Assembly (NCBI GenBank): GCA_013214575.1
Contig: JABSSD010000005.1
Span: 34,088 to 98,087 of the forward strand
DNA length: 64,000 nucleotides
From: Paracoccaceae bacterium
GTDB taxonomy: Bacteria; Pseudomonadota; Alphaproteobacteria; Rhodobacterales; Rhodobacteraceae
Reading direction: 5' to 3'
A model generated the notes under the pieces. The model did not search any database, was not told the origin of the DNA, and was given only the letters and a program-made list of their open reading frames with translations. How positions within the stretch are numbered: position 1 is the first letter of the stretch; each line of letters opens with the position of its first letter. Of the stretch, positions 51,504-61,023 are shown piece by piece. A program made the position numbers and the translations under genes.

Positions 51504-52221
51504 ATTCAGCGATTCGCACCCCCGTTGTAGGCGACGTGTTGGACTTCGATGCAGAAGACATATGCGGCGGGCCTTAATAATTTATTGCCGGGGACCGCCA
51601 GTTTCGGAAAATCACCGGGGTTCTTGGAGCGACAATTTACCCTTTATTTTATGAGAATTTCGAATGTATCGCGGCAACCCGTGTTCAGGGGTGATCGGGT
51701 CGCGGCGCCGACGATCAAGCCCCACCTTATACTCTATAGCTGCGTTTTCAGGGGGGGCGATTAAGGGGGTCGGCAACAATCTGGCGCCAATCAGCGGCAG
51801 CTGCGGCCAAAATGAATTCCAAAACTTGGAGAAATTTCCGGTTTGTAAGGTTCAAATTAACCCTCGATGGACCATCAAGAGCATCAGTGCAAATACGGCA
51901 CTCCAGGTCACGTTCTTTTGGGAGGACAAAATGAAATCAATTAGATCTCTCCAGTGGACGCTCAGACTGTCCAAACGGGTGTCTCAATTCATTTACGATG
52001 GTAGCAGCCGACATTTTCGACCGAGCAGCACATTGCCCAGACTAAGCCAGCGCTTCGGCGGACAGCCCCGGGCAATAGCAAGGGCGATCCCTGGCCCGGT
52101 TGATGTCTGGTGGGGTTTTTAGCCCTAGGCGGGCCTTGCTGCCAATAATCTGGGAATGATCCAGATTGGTAGGCGACTCCCGCTCCTTGAAACTGGTTGC
52201 TGTTCAACCACGCAATAACGA
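51504..52221. other. 718-base divergent intergenic region of the che genes
   Basis: The gap between the minus-strand che operon and plus-strand cheB should hold promoters for both. I see several AT-rich stretches (51578-51600, 51635-51665, 51830-51862), a partial palindrome GGTTCAAATTAACC (51849-51862) containing a TTAACC half-site of the kind used by CtrA, and one short reading frame with a strong ribosome site (51931-52122). No RNA gene could be recognised. Confidence 0.5.
51931..52122 (+). CDS. Possible small basic protein upstream of cheB
   Basis: 63 codons starting with ATG after a near-ideal ribosome site (GGGAGGACAAA). The product is Arg/Ser/Pro-rich (LRLSKRVSQFIYDGSSRHF) and has no known domain. 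The excellent Shine-Dalgarno is the only strong support; codon pattern does not decide. It might be a small regulatory protein, a leader peptide or chance. Confidence 0.35.
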   Translation: MKSIRSLQWTLRLSKRVSQFIYDGSSRHFRPSSTLPRLSQRFGGQPRAIARAIPGPVDVWWGF

Positions 52222-53244
52222 ATGGGTAAAATATTGTCTTCCTTAAGCGTTCTGATCGTCACTTTGGACCGGGGATTTGCCCGGTCACTGCAAAGTCATA
52301 TGGAATCTGCCTACCCCGGCATTCAAGTTCTTTTGGCCAACAACCTGATGACGGCCTACAATCAGGCCGAAGCAGTGCAGCCAACCTTTGCTTTCGTCGA
52401 GGATGGGTTCACCAAATTACCGGAATTTGAAATGATGATGGCGATGTTTTCGGCGCTGGACACCCGGTGGGTGTCAGTGATGGACAGCCATTCAGCTGCA
52501 CCCGCCCGGAAATCGAACCCACTGCTGGACCGCGGCTCCGGTATTTTTGAGCTGAGCAAATCCGACCATCCGGTTCAGTTCGTGCAGTATTTCGACATGA
52601 TGGTAAAGGCGCCCCGCCGCGGTGAAGCCACCATCCGTGCTTCGTCAAATGGCGGCGCATCTGCCGCAACCAACACAACGGATAAGATTATTCTGATCGG
52701 ATCGTCCACTGGCGGAGTTGAGGCTCTGCGCAGCCTGTTGGTCGGCTTTCCCGCCAACTGCCCACCGACGGTGATTGTTCAGCACACCGGCAAGAATTTC
52801 GGAGCTGGCCTGGTGGCGCTGCTGAACCGCATCTGCGCCGCATCCGTGGTTGGGGCCGAGGACAGTATCCAGCTGAAACCGGGCACCGTACATATTGCGG
52901 CGGGTCAATCCCAGCACCTGGGTCTAACGCCGCGTAAACCGCATCGCACCCGCCTGAAAGACGGCCCCGCAATCTCTGGTCACACGCCATCAGTGGATGC
53001 CCTTTTCAGCTCGGCAGTGCCCTTTGCCAAGAATGTTGTTGCAACAATCTTAACAGGTATGGGGCAAGATGGCGCCAAGGGCCTGCTGGAGTTGCGCAAG
53101 GCCGGGGCAACCACATTTGCCCAGGACGAACAAAGCTCCGTTGTTTACGGCATGCCGCGCGTGGCCTGGCAGAACGGCGCGGCACAAAAACAGGTGTCAT
53201 TGGCGCGTATGGCCGGGACACTTCTACAAGCCTGCAAGGCTTGA
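52222..53244 (+). CDS. cheB: CheB methylesterase with degenerate receiver domain
   Basis: 340 residues. The C-terminal domain (about 150-335) has the catalytic Ser in IGSSTGGVEAL, His in IVQHTGKNF, and Asp in LTGMGQDGAKG: complete CheB active site for demethylating or deamidating receptors. The N-terminal 120 residues have receiver length and strand pattern (LIVTLDRGFARSL; PTFAFVEDGF) but lack the normal DD pocket and D-x-x-M-P, so phosphorylation control may be lost or altered. Starts the plus-strand pair cheB-cheD. Confidence 0.9.
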   Translation: MGKILSSLSVLIVTLDRGFARSLQSHMESAYPGIQVLLANNLMTAYNQAEAVQPTFAFVEDGFTKLPEFEMMMAMFSALDTRWVSVMDSHSAAPARKSNPLLDRGSGIFELSKSDHPVQFVQYFDMMVKAPRRGEATIRASSNGGASAATNTTDKIILIGSSTGGVEALRSLLVGFPANCPPTVIVQHTGKNFGAGLVALLNRICAASVVGAEDSIQLKPGTVHIAAGQSQHLGLTPRKPHRTRLKDGPAISGHTPSVDALFSSAVPFAKNVVATILTGMGQDGAKGLLELRKAGATTFAQDEQSSVVYGMPRVAWQNGAAQKQVSLARMAGTLLQACKA

Positions 53245-53269
53245 TAACAAACATGGGAAGGAAGCGGCT

Positions 53270-53818
53270 TTGAGCTCTGTATTTGCAAACACGTCTTCGG
53301 TTACAGTCCTGCAGGGTGAATATCGTGTATCCAATAGTCCGTCGGTGATGTTCACCACGGTTCTGGGATCCTGTATTTCCGCCTGTCTGTACGACGCGGA
53401 AAGTGGCATTGGCGGCATGAACCATTTTCTGCTGCCCAGTACCAATGCCGACAATGGCAAGAACGCCCGCTATGGGGTCCATGCGATGGAATTGCTTATC
53501 AACGGGGTGCTGAAAAAGGGGGCCATCCGAAGTCGGTTAAGGGCCAAGGTGTTTGGCGGCGCCAAAATGTCTGTCAACCTGTCTGACATTGGCCTCTCAA
53601 ACGCCGATTTTGTGCAGCGTTTTCTGCGTGACGAAGGGATCTCTTGCGTGTCGTCCAGCGTTGGCGGCACCTCTGCGCGGCGGGTCCGGTTCCATCCGGT
53701 GACGGGCAATGCCCAGCAGACACGGGTTGCCAATGACCGCCGCCTTGGCGAACAGGAACGCGCCGCCGCGAAGCCCGTCGCCAGCAAAGAAGATGTCGGT
53801 GCAGTGATGCTGTTCTGA
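53270..53818 (+). CDS. cheD: CheD chemoreceptor glutamine deamidase
   Basis: 182 residues from a TTG at 53270 with GGAAGG upstream; the frame remains open further upstream only inside cheB. CheD motifs: TTVLGSCISACLYD (catalytic Cys), GIGGMNHFLLP (catalytic His), AKVFGGAKM. It deamidates Gln in receptors before methylation and often binds CheC or CheY. It follows cheB by 25 bases. Confidence 0.92.
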   Translation: MSSVFANTSSVTVLQGEYRVSNSPSVMFTTVLGSCISACLYDAESGIGGMNHFLLPSTNADNGKNARYGVHAMELLINGVLKKGAIRSRLRAKVFGGAKMSVNLSDIGLSNADFVQRFLRDEGISCVSSSVGGTSARRVRFHPVTGNAQQTRVANDRRLGEQERAAAKPVASKEDVGAVMLF

Positions 53819-53842
53819 TCCTGTTAGAGGGATGACATATTC

Positions 53843-53870
53843 GGTTGCCGGGTCTGACGGCACGGCAACC
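53843..53870. terminator. Hairpin between convergent cheD and cyclase genes
   Basis: GGTTGCCG (53843-53850) pairs with CGGCAACC (53863-53870) across a 12-base loop, in the gap between two genes that point at each other. No U-run; a possible bidirectional terminator. Confidence 0.45.
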
Positions 53871-53937
53871 CAGTACTGGTTCAGGTGGTCACATACTTAT
53901 GTCAAAAATCCACCACGACCAGTCGCATGCTCGCCGA

Positions 53938-55488
53938 TTACGGCACTGAAACGGCAAAACTTTCCACCGGTTTGGACACATTGTGCAGGGTCAGCGCACC
54001 CAAGGACAAAGCCGGTGATCCCGCCGCAAGACTATCATGGCTCACCACGATAGGATGGCCGCGTGACTTGCCATAGTCCCCCAACCGTGCCGCGATATTG
54101 GCCGCCCGACCGATCACCGTGAAATCCAACCGCTCCCGCGACCCGACATTGCCATAGGTGACACCGCCATAGGCGATGCCAATCGCACATTCAGACCGGT
54201 GACCGCCCTCCTCCAGCGCAATGTCAGCCAACCGGGCCACTATGACCCGGGCTGACGTCAGCGCCTGCGCACGGGCCGCCTCCGGATCTCCATCAGCGGG
54301 GAACACAGCCAGCACCGCATCGCCAATGAATTTCAATACTTCGCCGCCGTGATCATGGATAATCGTCGAGGTGGTCTCAAAAAATTGATTGAGAACCTTG
54401 ATATAGGCCACACGGCCCAGTTTCTCCTCAAGCAGGGTTGATCCGCGCAGATCACAGAACATGATGGCGGCATCAATATCATCGCCATCCCCCCGGTGGA
54501 TCTCACCGCCGAGCACCCGGGCGCCTGATCGTTTGCCGACATAGGTTTCCAGCAGCGACTGGGCATTTTCGCGCTGCATAAAGACCTCATAGTAGCGGCC
54601 AATCACCGCTGAACACTCAAAAATCAGCCCCAGATTGGCGGTGGAAAAGCCGGTGGGATGGTCACTGGTCAGGGTCAGCACATTGATACTGCCGTCCGAG
54701 AACCGCAGTGGCATCGCGACATAATCCGTCGCCCCTTCTTTTTTCAGATCCTCAAGAATCGGGAAGGCATCGGTGGGATGGCTGCCGCTGAGCCGGTGTC
54801 GCACCCCGCCCAGACCATTGGAGACATGCCGCAGCGGGCTGTTTTGATAGGCCGGATGATCGTGGATCTCATAAGACGGCGCAAAAGTATTGACCTCGCC
54901 GCTGTCTTTCTTCCAGACAAAATTCTTGCCCGCAATCATCGGATGCAGCGACCAGACCATCACCGCCATACGCGACAGAAACACCCCCTGATCCCGTAAT
55001 TTATCAGCCAGGGCCGCGGTGAACTGTTCCGGTGTCGGCAGCGCCGCCGCCTCAAGCAGCAGCCAGTCAATCACCGGCCCCGAGATATTGCCGTCATTGC
55101 GCGTCAGGATTTTGTTGTCGCCAAGATCCACCTCGGTAAAGGCATTGGGCATAAAGCCAATATGACCCCTGATGGCTGCGGCCTCCTGCTGGGCCTCTTG
55201 ATAGGTCCAGGTGGCATTCCTGACCGAGCTGTCGGTTAGAATCAGGTCGCGGTAAGTCGCGGTGCCCTTGAACGGGCAAAATGTCTGCAGCTCGGTCTGC
55301 TTGGATAGATCAGCACACACATCCTCCGGAGGGAAATAAAGGGTCGGCGGCAGGCGGGTTTCATACATCACCTTGGCCTGATCACTTTGCGCCAGCAGAA
55401 CCCCATTGTGGCGCAGGCTCACAGGACCGTGAAGTGGCTCAATCAGGATGGAATAACCATCCGGTTCCGGCTTTACCTGTACATTCAT
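53938..55488 (-). CDS. DUF427-like/class III nucleotidyl cyclase fusion
   Basis: 516 residues. The first 110 look like a DUF427 domain (LPPTLYFPPEDVCADL; FCPFKGTATYRDL). A middle region (about 115-320) resembles a GAF-like sensor (DYVAMPLRFSDGSINVLTLT; FSTANLGLIFECSAVIGRYY). The C-terminal class III cyclase domain holds the metal-binding Asp residues in MFCDLRGST (about 346) and LKFIGDAVLAVFP (about 389), and GIAYGGVTYGNVG. Probably makes cAMP in response to a cytoplasmic signal. No membrane helix. The domain combination is odd but each part is recognisable. It stands alone on the minus strand. Confidence 0.87.
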   Translation of the reverse strand: MNVQVKPEPDGYSILIEPLHGPVSLRHNGVLLAQSDQAKVMYETRLPPTLYFPPEDVCADLSKQTELQTFCPFKGTATYRDLILTDSSVRNATWTYQEAQQEAAAIRGHIGFMPNAFTEVDLGDNKILTRNDGNISGPVIDWLLLEAAALPTPEQFTAALADKLRDQGVFLSRMAVMVWSLHPMIAGKNFVWKKDSGEVNTFAPSYEIHDHPAYQNSPLRHVSNGLGGVRHRLSGSHPTDAFPILEDLKKEGATDYVAMPLRFSDGSINVLTLTSDHPTGFSTANLGLIFECSAVIGRYYEVFMQRENAQSLLETYVGKRSGARVLGGEIHRGDGDDIDAAIMFCDLRGSTLLEEKLGRVAYIKVLNQFFETTSTIIHDHGGEVLKFIGDAVLAVFPADGDPEAARAQALTSARVIVARLADIALEEGGHRSECAIGIAYGGVTYGNVGSRERLDFTVIGRAANIAARLGDYGKSRGHPIVVSHDSLAAGSPALSLGALTLHNVSKPVESFAVSVP

Positions 55489-55669
55489 TGACCGGGCCCT
55501 CTTGTCAGCTCTTTGCAGTGACTATGTGGGGTGCGGCAGATTGAATTCCAGAGCCCGCACCCGTTATTGATGTGATGTGACAACCGCCGCCAAGCGACCA
55601 GTTTCTTTTTGCCTGAAATACTCAGACACAACAGCCCCATGCGCGGAGGGTTTGAGACATCCAGGCGGA

Positions 55670-56371
55670 TCAGATCATCCGGATCACATCTTTGCTGATG
55701 GCCAGAACATAGCCCCGTTTGGCAATGTTCTTGACCAGCAACTCACTGATCATCTGATTGCCCAGGGTGTCGCGCAACCGTTTTATACGGGTGGCACCCG
55801 CCGCTTCATCACAGTCGGTGGCATCGCGACCGGAAATCACCGCCTCGATCTCGGCCCCCGACATCACGTCACCATCCATCCGGGCCTCGGCCAGCACCGA
55901 AAGCGTCTCTATCGCCGCCGGGGTCAGGCGGAACCCCATATTGTTCAGATATACAGTATTTTCCTCGCGACTGATCAGCAGCTCAGTGACCTGAATGCCG
56001 ACCCGTTCAATCTGCGCCATGCGCCGGTTCAGCAACACCAGCATCGACAATACCACCAGGGCCGCCACCATCATTGCGGTGGCAAACACCAACAGCACAA
56101 AAATCACCATGCGGTAGCTGCTTAGGGTGTCGGCAAATGCGGTGCCGGACTGGGCCAAAATCTCCAGCAGCTTGATTTCAACCTGGGTGGTCAGATCATT
56201 TTCCACAAACAGCTGTTCAACCCGCACGTTAAAGGCGTTGGCATCGGGCAGGGTCAGCAGCAGCAGGGTGCCGGCCGCAACCAGCAGCGCGACAATGGCA
56301 ATAATTCCAAATGTGATGACCCGGCTGCCGGCGCTGCGGGCTTCAGAAACGGAGATAGTAGGATCCGGCAT
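55670..56371 (-). CDS. Membrane protein with C-terminal winged-helix-like domain
   Basis: 233 residues from ATG 56371, which follows AAGGAAGCCCG; a longer frame has no ribosome site. Two membrane helices: about 17-42 (VITFGIIAIVALLVAAGTLL) and about 89-115 (MVIFVLLVFATAMMVAALVV), enclosing a 45-residue periplasmic loop. The cytoplasmic C-terminal third (about 150-233) looks like an OmpR/ToxR-type DNA-binding domain (GFRLTPAAIETLSVLAEA; ATRIKRLRDTLGNQMISELL; KRGYVLAI). A one-component transcription factor tethered in the membrane, target unknown. It starts 28 bases inside the 3' end of the small secreted gene before it. Confidence 0.78.
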   Translation of the reverse strand: MPDPTISVSEARSAGSRVITFGIIAIVALLVAAGTLLLLTLPDANAFNVRVEQLFVENDLTTQVEIKLLEILAQSGTAFADTLSSYRMVIFVLLVFATAMMVAALVVLSMLVLLNRRMAQIERVGIQVTELLISREENTVYLNNMGFRLTPAAIETLSVLAEARMDGDVMSGAEIEAVISGRDATDCDEAAGATRIKRLRDTLGNQMISELLVKNIAKRGYVLAISKDVIRMI

Positions 56372-56636
56372 CGGGCTTCCTTTGTTGCAGTCCTTCGGGG
56401 CCAAAGACCGAGATGACATTCAGCAGGGTCCAGCCCTGCGGCGCGATGCGATTGCGGATCTCACCTTTGGCAGCCGCCTTTTGGCAGGCGCCGGACAATT
56501 GCACGACACCATAGTGCAGCCGCAGCGGGTTGTCCTGTTTGGCCTTGTAATCGGCAAAGCAATCCGCCGCCAGGGCAGGGGCGGCGAGCCCCAGAAAGGC
56601 GGCTATCAGGGCGGGTTTCCAAAGAAGATGTTTCAT
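56343..56636 (-). CDS. Small secreted protein of unknown function
   Basis: 97 residues from ATG 56636 (GGTGAG upstream), with a signal peptide (MKHLLWKPALIAAFLGLAAP ending ALA). The mature part begins ADCFADYKAKQDNPLRLHYG and holds two Cys (CFADYK ... GACQKAA), probably a disulfide, and a C-terminal DAGSYYLRF. No family recognised. It overlaps the following membrane regulator gene, so it may be its periplasmic partner. Confidence 0.72.
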   Translation of the reverse strand: MKHLLWKPALIAAFLGLAAPALAADCFADYKAKQDNPLRLHYGVVQLSGACQKAAAKGEIRNRIAPQGWTLLNVISVFGPEGLQQRKPDAGSYYLRF

Positions 56637-56803
56637 GCGGCTCACCTTGGGCAAAGACGCGGTGATATTCAATAACCACAAGCAATTGCCGCGGCTGATA
56701 TTCGATAACACTGGGCTGTTATTGCCTGTCTGACAGCACCAAAGCCAGGATGGGACAGAGCGGCCAAGTGCCGATCATGACACCCAATTGGAAAGGTCCT
56801 CTC

Positions 56804-57277
56804 ATGCCATCTACCACCCGCCCCAACCCGCAGCGCAAATTCATTGCCTTTATCCTTGCAGCCTCAATCGCGATCACCGGATTTTCCGCCGCCCCAGCCC
56901 GCGCCGGTGATGATGTGGCCAAACTGCTGGCCGGGCTGGCCGTTCTGGGGATCCTTGGCGTCGCCATAAACAAGGACCGCCATCAACGCAGCACAGTCAC
57001 CCGCCGCGCTGTCGTGCCTGCGCCAGTGTATCAGCGGCCACGCCCCTTGCCGCCGCGGGTGACGCGCTACGACCTGCCTGAAAAATGCCTGCGGTATTTC
57101 CCGGCCTTCCGGGATGGGCGCGCTCTGCTGGGTCGGAAATGCCTGCGCAAAAACTACCGCCATGTAAAGGCGCTGCCGCAACAATGCCGGGTCACCGTCG
57201 GGAACGGCAGCCGCAACAAGAGCGCCTACAAGCCGCGCTGCCTGCGCCGCAATGGCTATCGCATCGTCCGGCGCTGA
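56804..57277 (+). CDS. Basic secreted protein of unknown function
   Basis: 157 residues from ATG 56804 with AAAGG upstream. Signal peptide or anchor at about 11-35 (FIAFILAASIAITGFSAAPA), then a short helix (LLAGLAVLGILGVAINKD), a Pro-rich segment and a basic C-terminal part with four Cys (LPEKCLRYFPAFRDGRALL; GRKCLRKNY; LPQQCRVTV; KPRCLRRNGY). The even Cys count fits two disulfides in the periplasm. No family known to me. Divergent from the previous small gene. Confidence 0.72.
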   Translation: MPSTTRPNPQRKFIAFILAASIAITGFSAAPARAGDDVAKLLAGLAVLGILGVAINKDRHQRSTVTRRAVVPAPVYQRPRPLPPRVTRYDLPEKCLRYFPAFRDGRALLGRKCLRKNYRHVKALPQQCRVTVGNGSRNKSAYKPRCLRRNGYRIVRR

Positions 57278-57306
57278 CCTCGCGCGCCTCGGCACGGCCC
57301 TGTTTC

Positions 57307-57340
57307 GCCCGGCGGCAACGCCGGGCTGCATCTTTTATAG
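57307..57340 (+). terminator. Probable terminator after the basic secreted protein
   Basis: GCCCGGCG and CGCCGGGC form an 8-base stem with GCAA tetraloop (57307-57326), followed by TGCATCTTTTA. It lies 30 bases after the stop codon. Moderate U-run, so efficiency is uncertain. Confidence 0.6.
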
Positions 57341-57429
57341 GCTCAGGCCCAGCCGACAGACTGGAGGCAGACTGCGGACAGACTATAGAATTCTCTTGAA
57401 GCGGCGCCGAAAATTGGCTTTGACAGGGT

Positions 57430-58047
57430 ATGGAACAGCCAGATTACAGCCTTGAGAGTGCCGCGCTGCAGCGTGGATTTATGCGAATTGCCGGCGTGGA
57501 CGAGGTTGGCCGTGGACCTCTGGCCGGCCCGGTCACCGCTGCGGCGGTGATCCTTGACCCCGAGAACATCCCAAATGGGTTGAACGACTCCAAGAAATTG
57601 AGCGCCAAAAAGCGCCAAGCCGTCGAACAGCTGATCTTTGACCGGGGTGAGGTGGCGATTGCTCATGCCTCGGTTGAAGAGATCGACGAGATCAACATCC
57701 TGCGCGCCTCACATCTGGCGATGGAGCGGGCGGTGGCTATGCTGGACCCAGCCCCGGACTATCTGTTGATTGACGGCAATTTGATCCCCCGCGGGCTGCA
57801 GTTGCCGTCGGAAGCGGTGATCAAAGGCGACGGCAAATCAGTGTCGATTGCAGCCGCTTCGATCGTCGCAAAACTGTGTCGTGACCGGTTGATGGTGGAT
57901 TTGGCGCAACAGTTCCCAGGCTATGGTTGGGAGAACAACGCCGGCTATCCGTCTAAGCAGCATAAAGACGCCCTGCAAGTTTTGGGGGTGACACAACATC
58001 ACCGGCGTTCCTTCAAGCCGGTACACAAGATGTTGTATCAAGATTAA
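57430..58047 (+). CDS. rnhB: Ribonuclease HII
   Basis: 205 residues. RNase HII signature: IAGVDEVGRGPLAGPVTAAA (catalytic Asp-Glu), NDSKKLSAKKR, ILRASHLAMERAV, LLIDGN and IKGDGKSVSIAAASIVAK. It removes RNA or single ribonucleotides from RNA-DNA hybrids during replication. It lies directly upstream of ccrM, as on many alphaproteobacterial chromosomes. A housekeeping gene, notable on DNA that also carries a plasmid-type replication module. Confidence 0.96.
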   Translation: MEQPDYSLESAALQRGFMRIAGVDEVGRGPLAGPVTAAAVILDPENIPNGLNDSKKLSAKKRQAVEQLIFDRGEVAIAHASVEEIDEINILRASHLAMERAVAMLDPAPDYLLIDGNLIPRGLQLPSEAVIKGDGKSVSIAAASIVAKLCRDRLMVDLAQQFPGYGWENNAGYPSKQHKDALQVLGVTQHHRRSFKPVHKMLYQD

Positions 58048-58083
58048 AGGGCAGCCAATTGTTTTAAAAAAGAAATTGACCTC

Positions 58084-58112
58084 GAATCCCAGATGACTCA
58101 TCCTGTGGATAA
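58084..58112 (+). promoter_or_regulatory. GANTC sites and DnaA box before ccrM
   Basis: Two GANTC sites (GAATC 58084-58088, GACTC 58095-58099), the target of CcrM itself, lie within 75 bases of its start. TGTGGATAA (58104-58112) is the exact inverse of the consensus DnaA box TTATCCACA. Together they suggest replication-linked and methylation-sensitive control. Confidence 0.6.
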
Positions 58113-59258
<1,146 letters not shown>

Positions 59259-59328
59259 CCTCACCGAACCCTGAAGAACTCAACCACACTGCGGGTGCGC
59301 GTGAGCAGTCACGCGACACCACACCTTG

Positions 59329-59353
59329 CCCCGCCTGTTAGGCGGGGTTTTTT
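59329..59353 (+). terminator. Rho-independent terminator after ccrM
   Basis: CCCCGCC and GGCGGGG form a perfect 7-base GC stem with loop TGTTA, followed by six T. It lies 70 bases after the ccrM stop. Confidence 0.92.
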
Positions 59354-59430
59354 GGATTTAAGCGCTGGAACAGCAGGGTTCTTTTTGATCTACTGAGGCG
59401 ATATCCTGGCTCTGCCGCGAAGGAACAGAT

Positions 59431-60819
59431 ATGGCTGAAACAACAACAAACGCATCACCAAATTCCGACCGTCCAAAGCGGCATGTGGATCTTGCGGATG
59501 TTGTCGCCGATAACGCCTATGTCGTGGCCACTCTTGCCAGTCATAAACAGCGCGGGCTGGAGTGGGCCATTCGCGCCCGGTGGATTGCGATGCCTCTTAT
59601 CGGCGTCATGTTGATCTTCATTAACCCGTCCTGGGACGTCCTCTACTATCACGCGATACTGGCCCTGCTCTGCGCCAATGGCTGGTTGATGGGCCGCCTG
59701 GGAAAAGTGGGCCTGTCAAAGGCAGAGCTGTTTTTGATCTTTTTGGACCTGTTGATCATGACCTTGGGCATGGTGCTGCCAAACCCGTTTGCGCCGCAGG
59801 ATTTTCCGATCGCCATGCAGTACCGGTTCGACAATTTCATCTATTTCTACGTCATTCTGGCAGCCGGCACATTGGCCTATTCCTGGCGCACGGTGATTGC
59901 CATTGGCACCTGGACTGCGGGGCTATGGATGACCGGCGTCGCCCTGGCCTGGTGGCTGTCGCCAGTGGATGAGACCCTGAAGCAACAGGCGGTGGATGTC
60001 TTTGGCGACAACGCGATACTGATGCGGTTCATGGATCCAACCAACTTTATGGTTCACCTCAGGGTGCAAGAGGTGGTGGTTTTTGTCATCGTCGCGGTGA
60101 TCCTTGGGTTTTCCGTGCGTCGGTTCAATGCACTGTTGATGAACAATGCCAGCCTGACCCGGGAGCGGACCAACCTGTCGCGATATTTCTCGCCCAATGT
60201 GGTGGAGCAGCTGTCGCAAAACGATGAGCCCCTGAAACAGGTGCGCAGGCAGGATGTGGCGGTTCTGTTCATCGACATCATCGGCTTTACCCGGCTGGCT
60301 GCCCGGCTGGATGCCCTGGATGTGATCGAGCTGCTGCGCGGCTTTCATGGCCGGATGGAGCGCCAGGTGTTTCGCCACCATGGCACGCTGGACAAGTATC
60401 TGGGCGATGGGCTGATGGCCACCTTTGGAACCCCGATGGCGGGCACTCAGGATGCCACCAATGCCCTGGCCTGTGCGCAGGATATGATCTCGGCGCTGGA
60501 GCAATGGAACCTGGTGCGCCGCCGTGCGGGGGACCCCGAAATTCACGTGGGCATCGGTGTTCACTTTGGCGAGGCGGTCTTGGGCGACATTGGCGCCAAC
60601 CGATTGGAATATGCAGTGATCGGCACGGCCGTGAATGTCGCGGCACGCCTGGAAGTGATGACCCGAGAGTTGCAATCGGACATCGTGATAAGCGACCGGC
60701 TCCGCCAGCAAATTCAAATGGAGAACATCCAGATCGCTTTGCTCGATCCGTTTATCCAGCAGCCTGATCAAGAGATTCGCGGCCTGGATCAACCGATGAG
60801 CGTTTGGACATCGCGCTGA
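59431..60819 (+). CDS. Membrane-bound class III adenylate/guanylate cyclase
   Basis: 462 residues. N-terminal half has about six membrane helices (about 50-230, e.g. WIAMPLIGVMLIFINPSWDV; LFLIFLDLLIMTLGMVL; VVVFVIVAVILGFSV), a membrane sensor region. Then a short linker (LSRYFSPNVVEQLSQNDEPL), common before such cyclases, and the catalytic domain with metal-binding Asp in VLFIDIIGFTRLA (about 282) and DKYLGDGLMATFG (about 327), and VIGTAVNVAARLE. Likely makes cAMP from an envelope signal. The second cyclase of the window. Stands alone on the plus strand after a terminator. Confidence 0.9.
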   Translation: MAETTTNASPNSDRPKRHVDLADVVADNAYVVATLASHKQRGLEWAIRARWIAMPLIGVMLIFINPSWDVLYYHAILALLCANGWLMGRLGKVGLSKAELFLIFLDLLIMTLGMVLPNPFAPQDFPIAMQYRFDNFIYFYVILAAGTLAYSWRTVIAIGTWTAGLWMTGVALAWWLSPVDETLKQQAVDVFGDNAILMRFMDPTNFMVHLRVQEVVVFVIVAVILGFSVRRFNALLMNNASLTRERTNLSRYFSPNVVEQLSQNDEPLKQVRRQDVAVLFIDIIGFTRLAARLDALDVIELLRGFHGRMERQVFRHHGTLDKYLGDGLMATFGTPMAGTQDATNALACAQDMISALEQWNLVRRRAGDPEIHVGIGVHFGEAVLGDIGANRLEYAVIGTAVNVAARLEVMTRELQSDIVISDRLRQQIQMENIQIALLDPFIQQPDQEIRGLDQPMSVWTSR

Positions 60820-61023
60820 TCCAAAGCCGCTTCAGCACGTCGGAAAATGCGCATTCCGGATGGGTCCCGGCCGATTACCGATCCACCTCCATTTTTACGA
60901 CAAATTAATACCTCATTGAGCCATGGGCTTGTGTGGTTTCCGCAGCGACGCATGGCGGACAGTAACTCAAATGAAACCACAAATTGCAAATGTCCCAGTA
61001 ATAACCATCTAGGGATGAATGCT

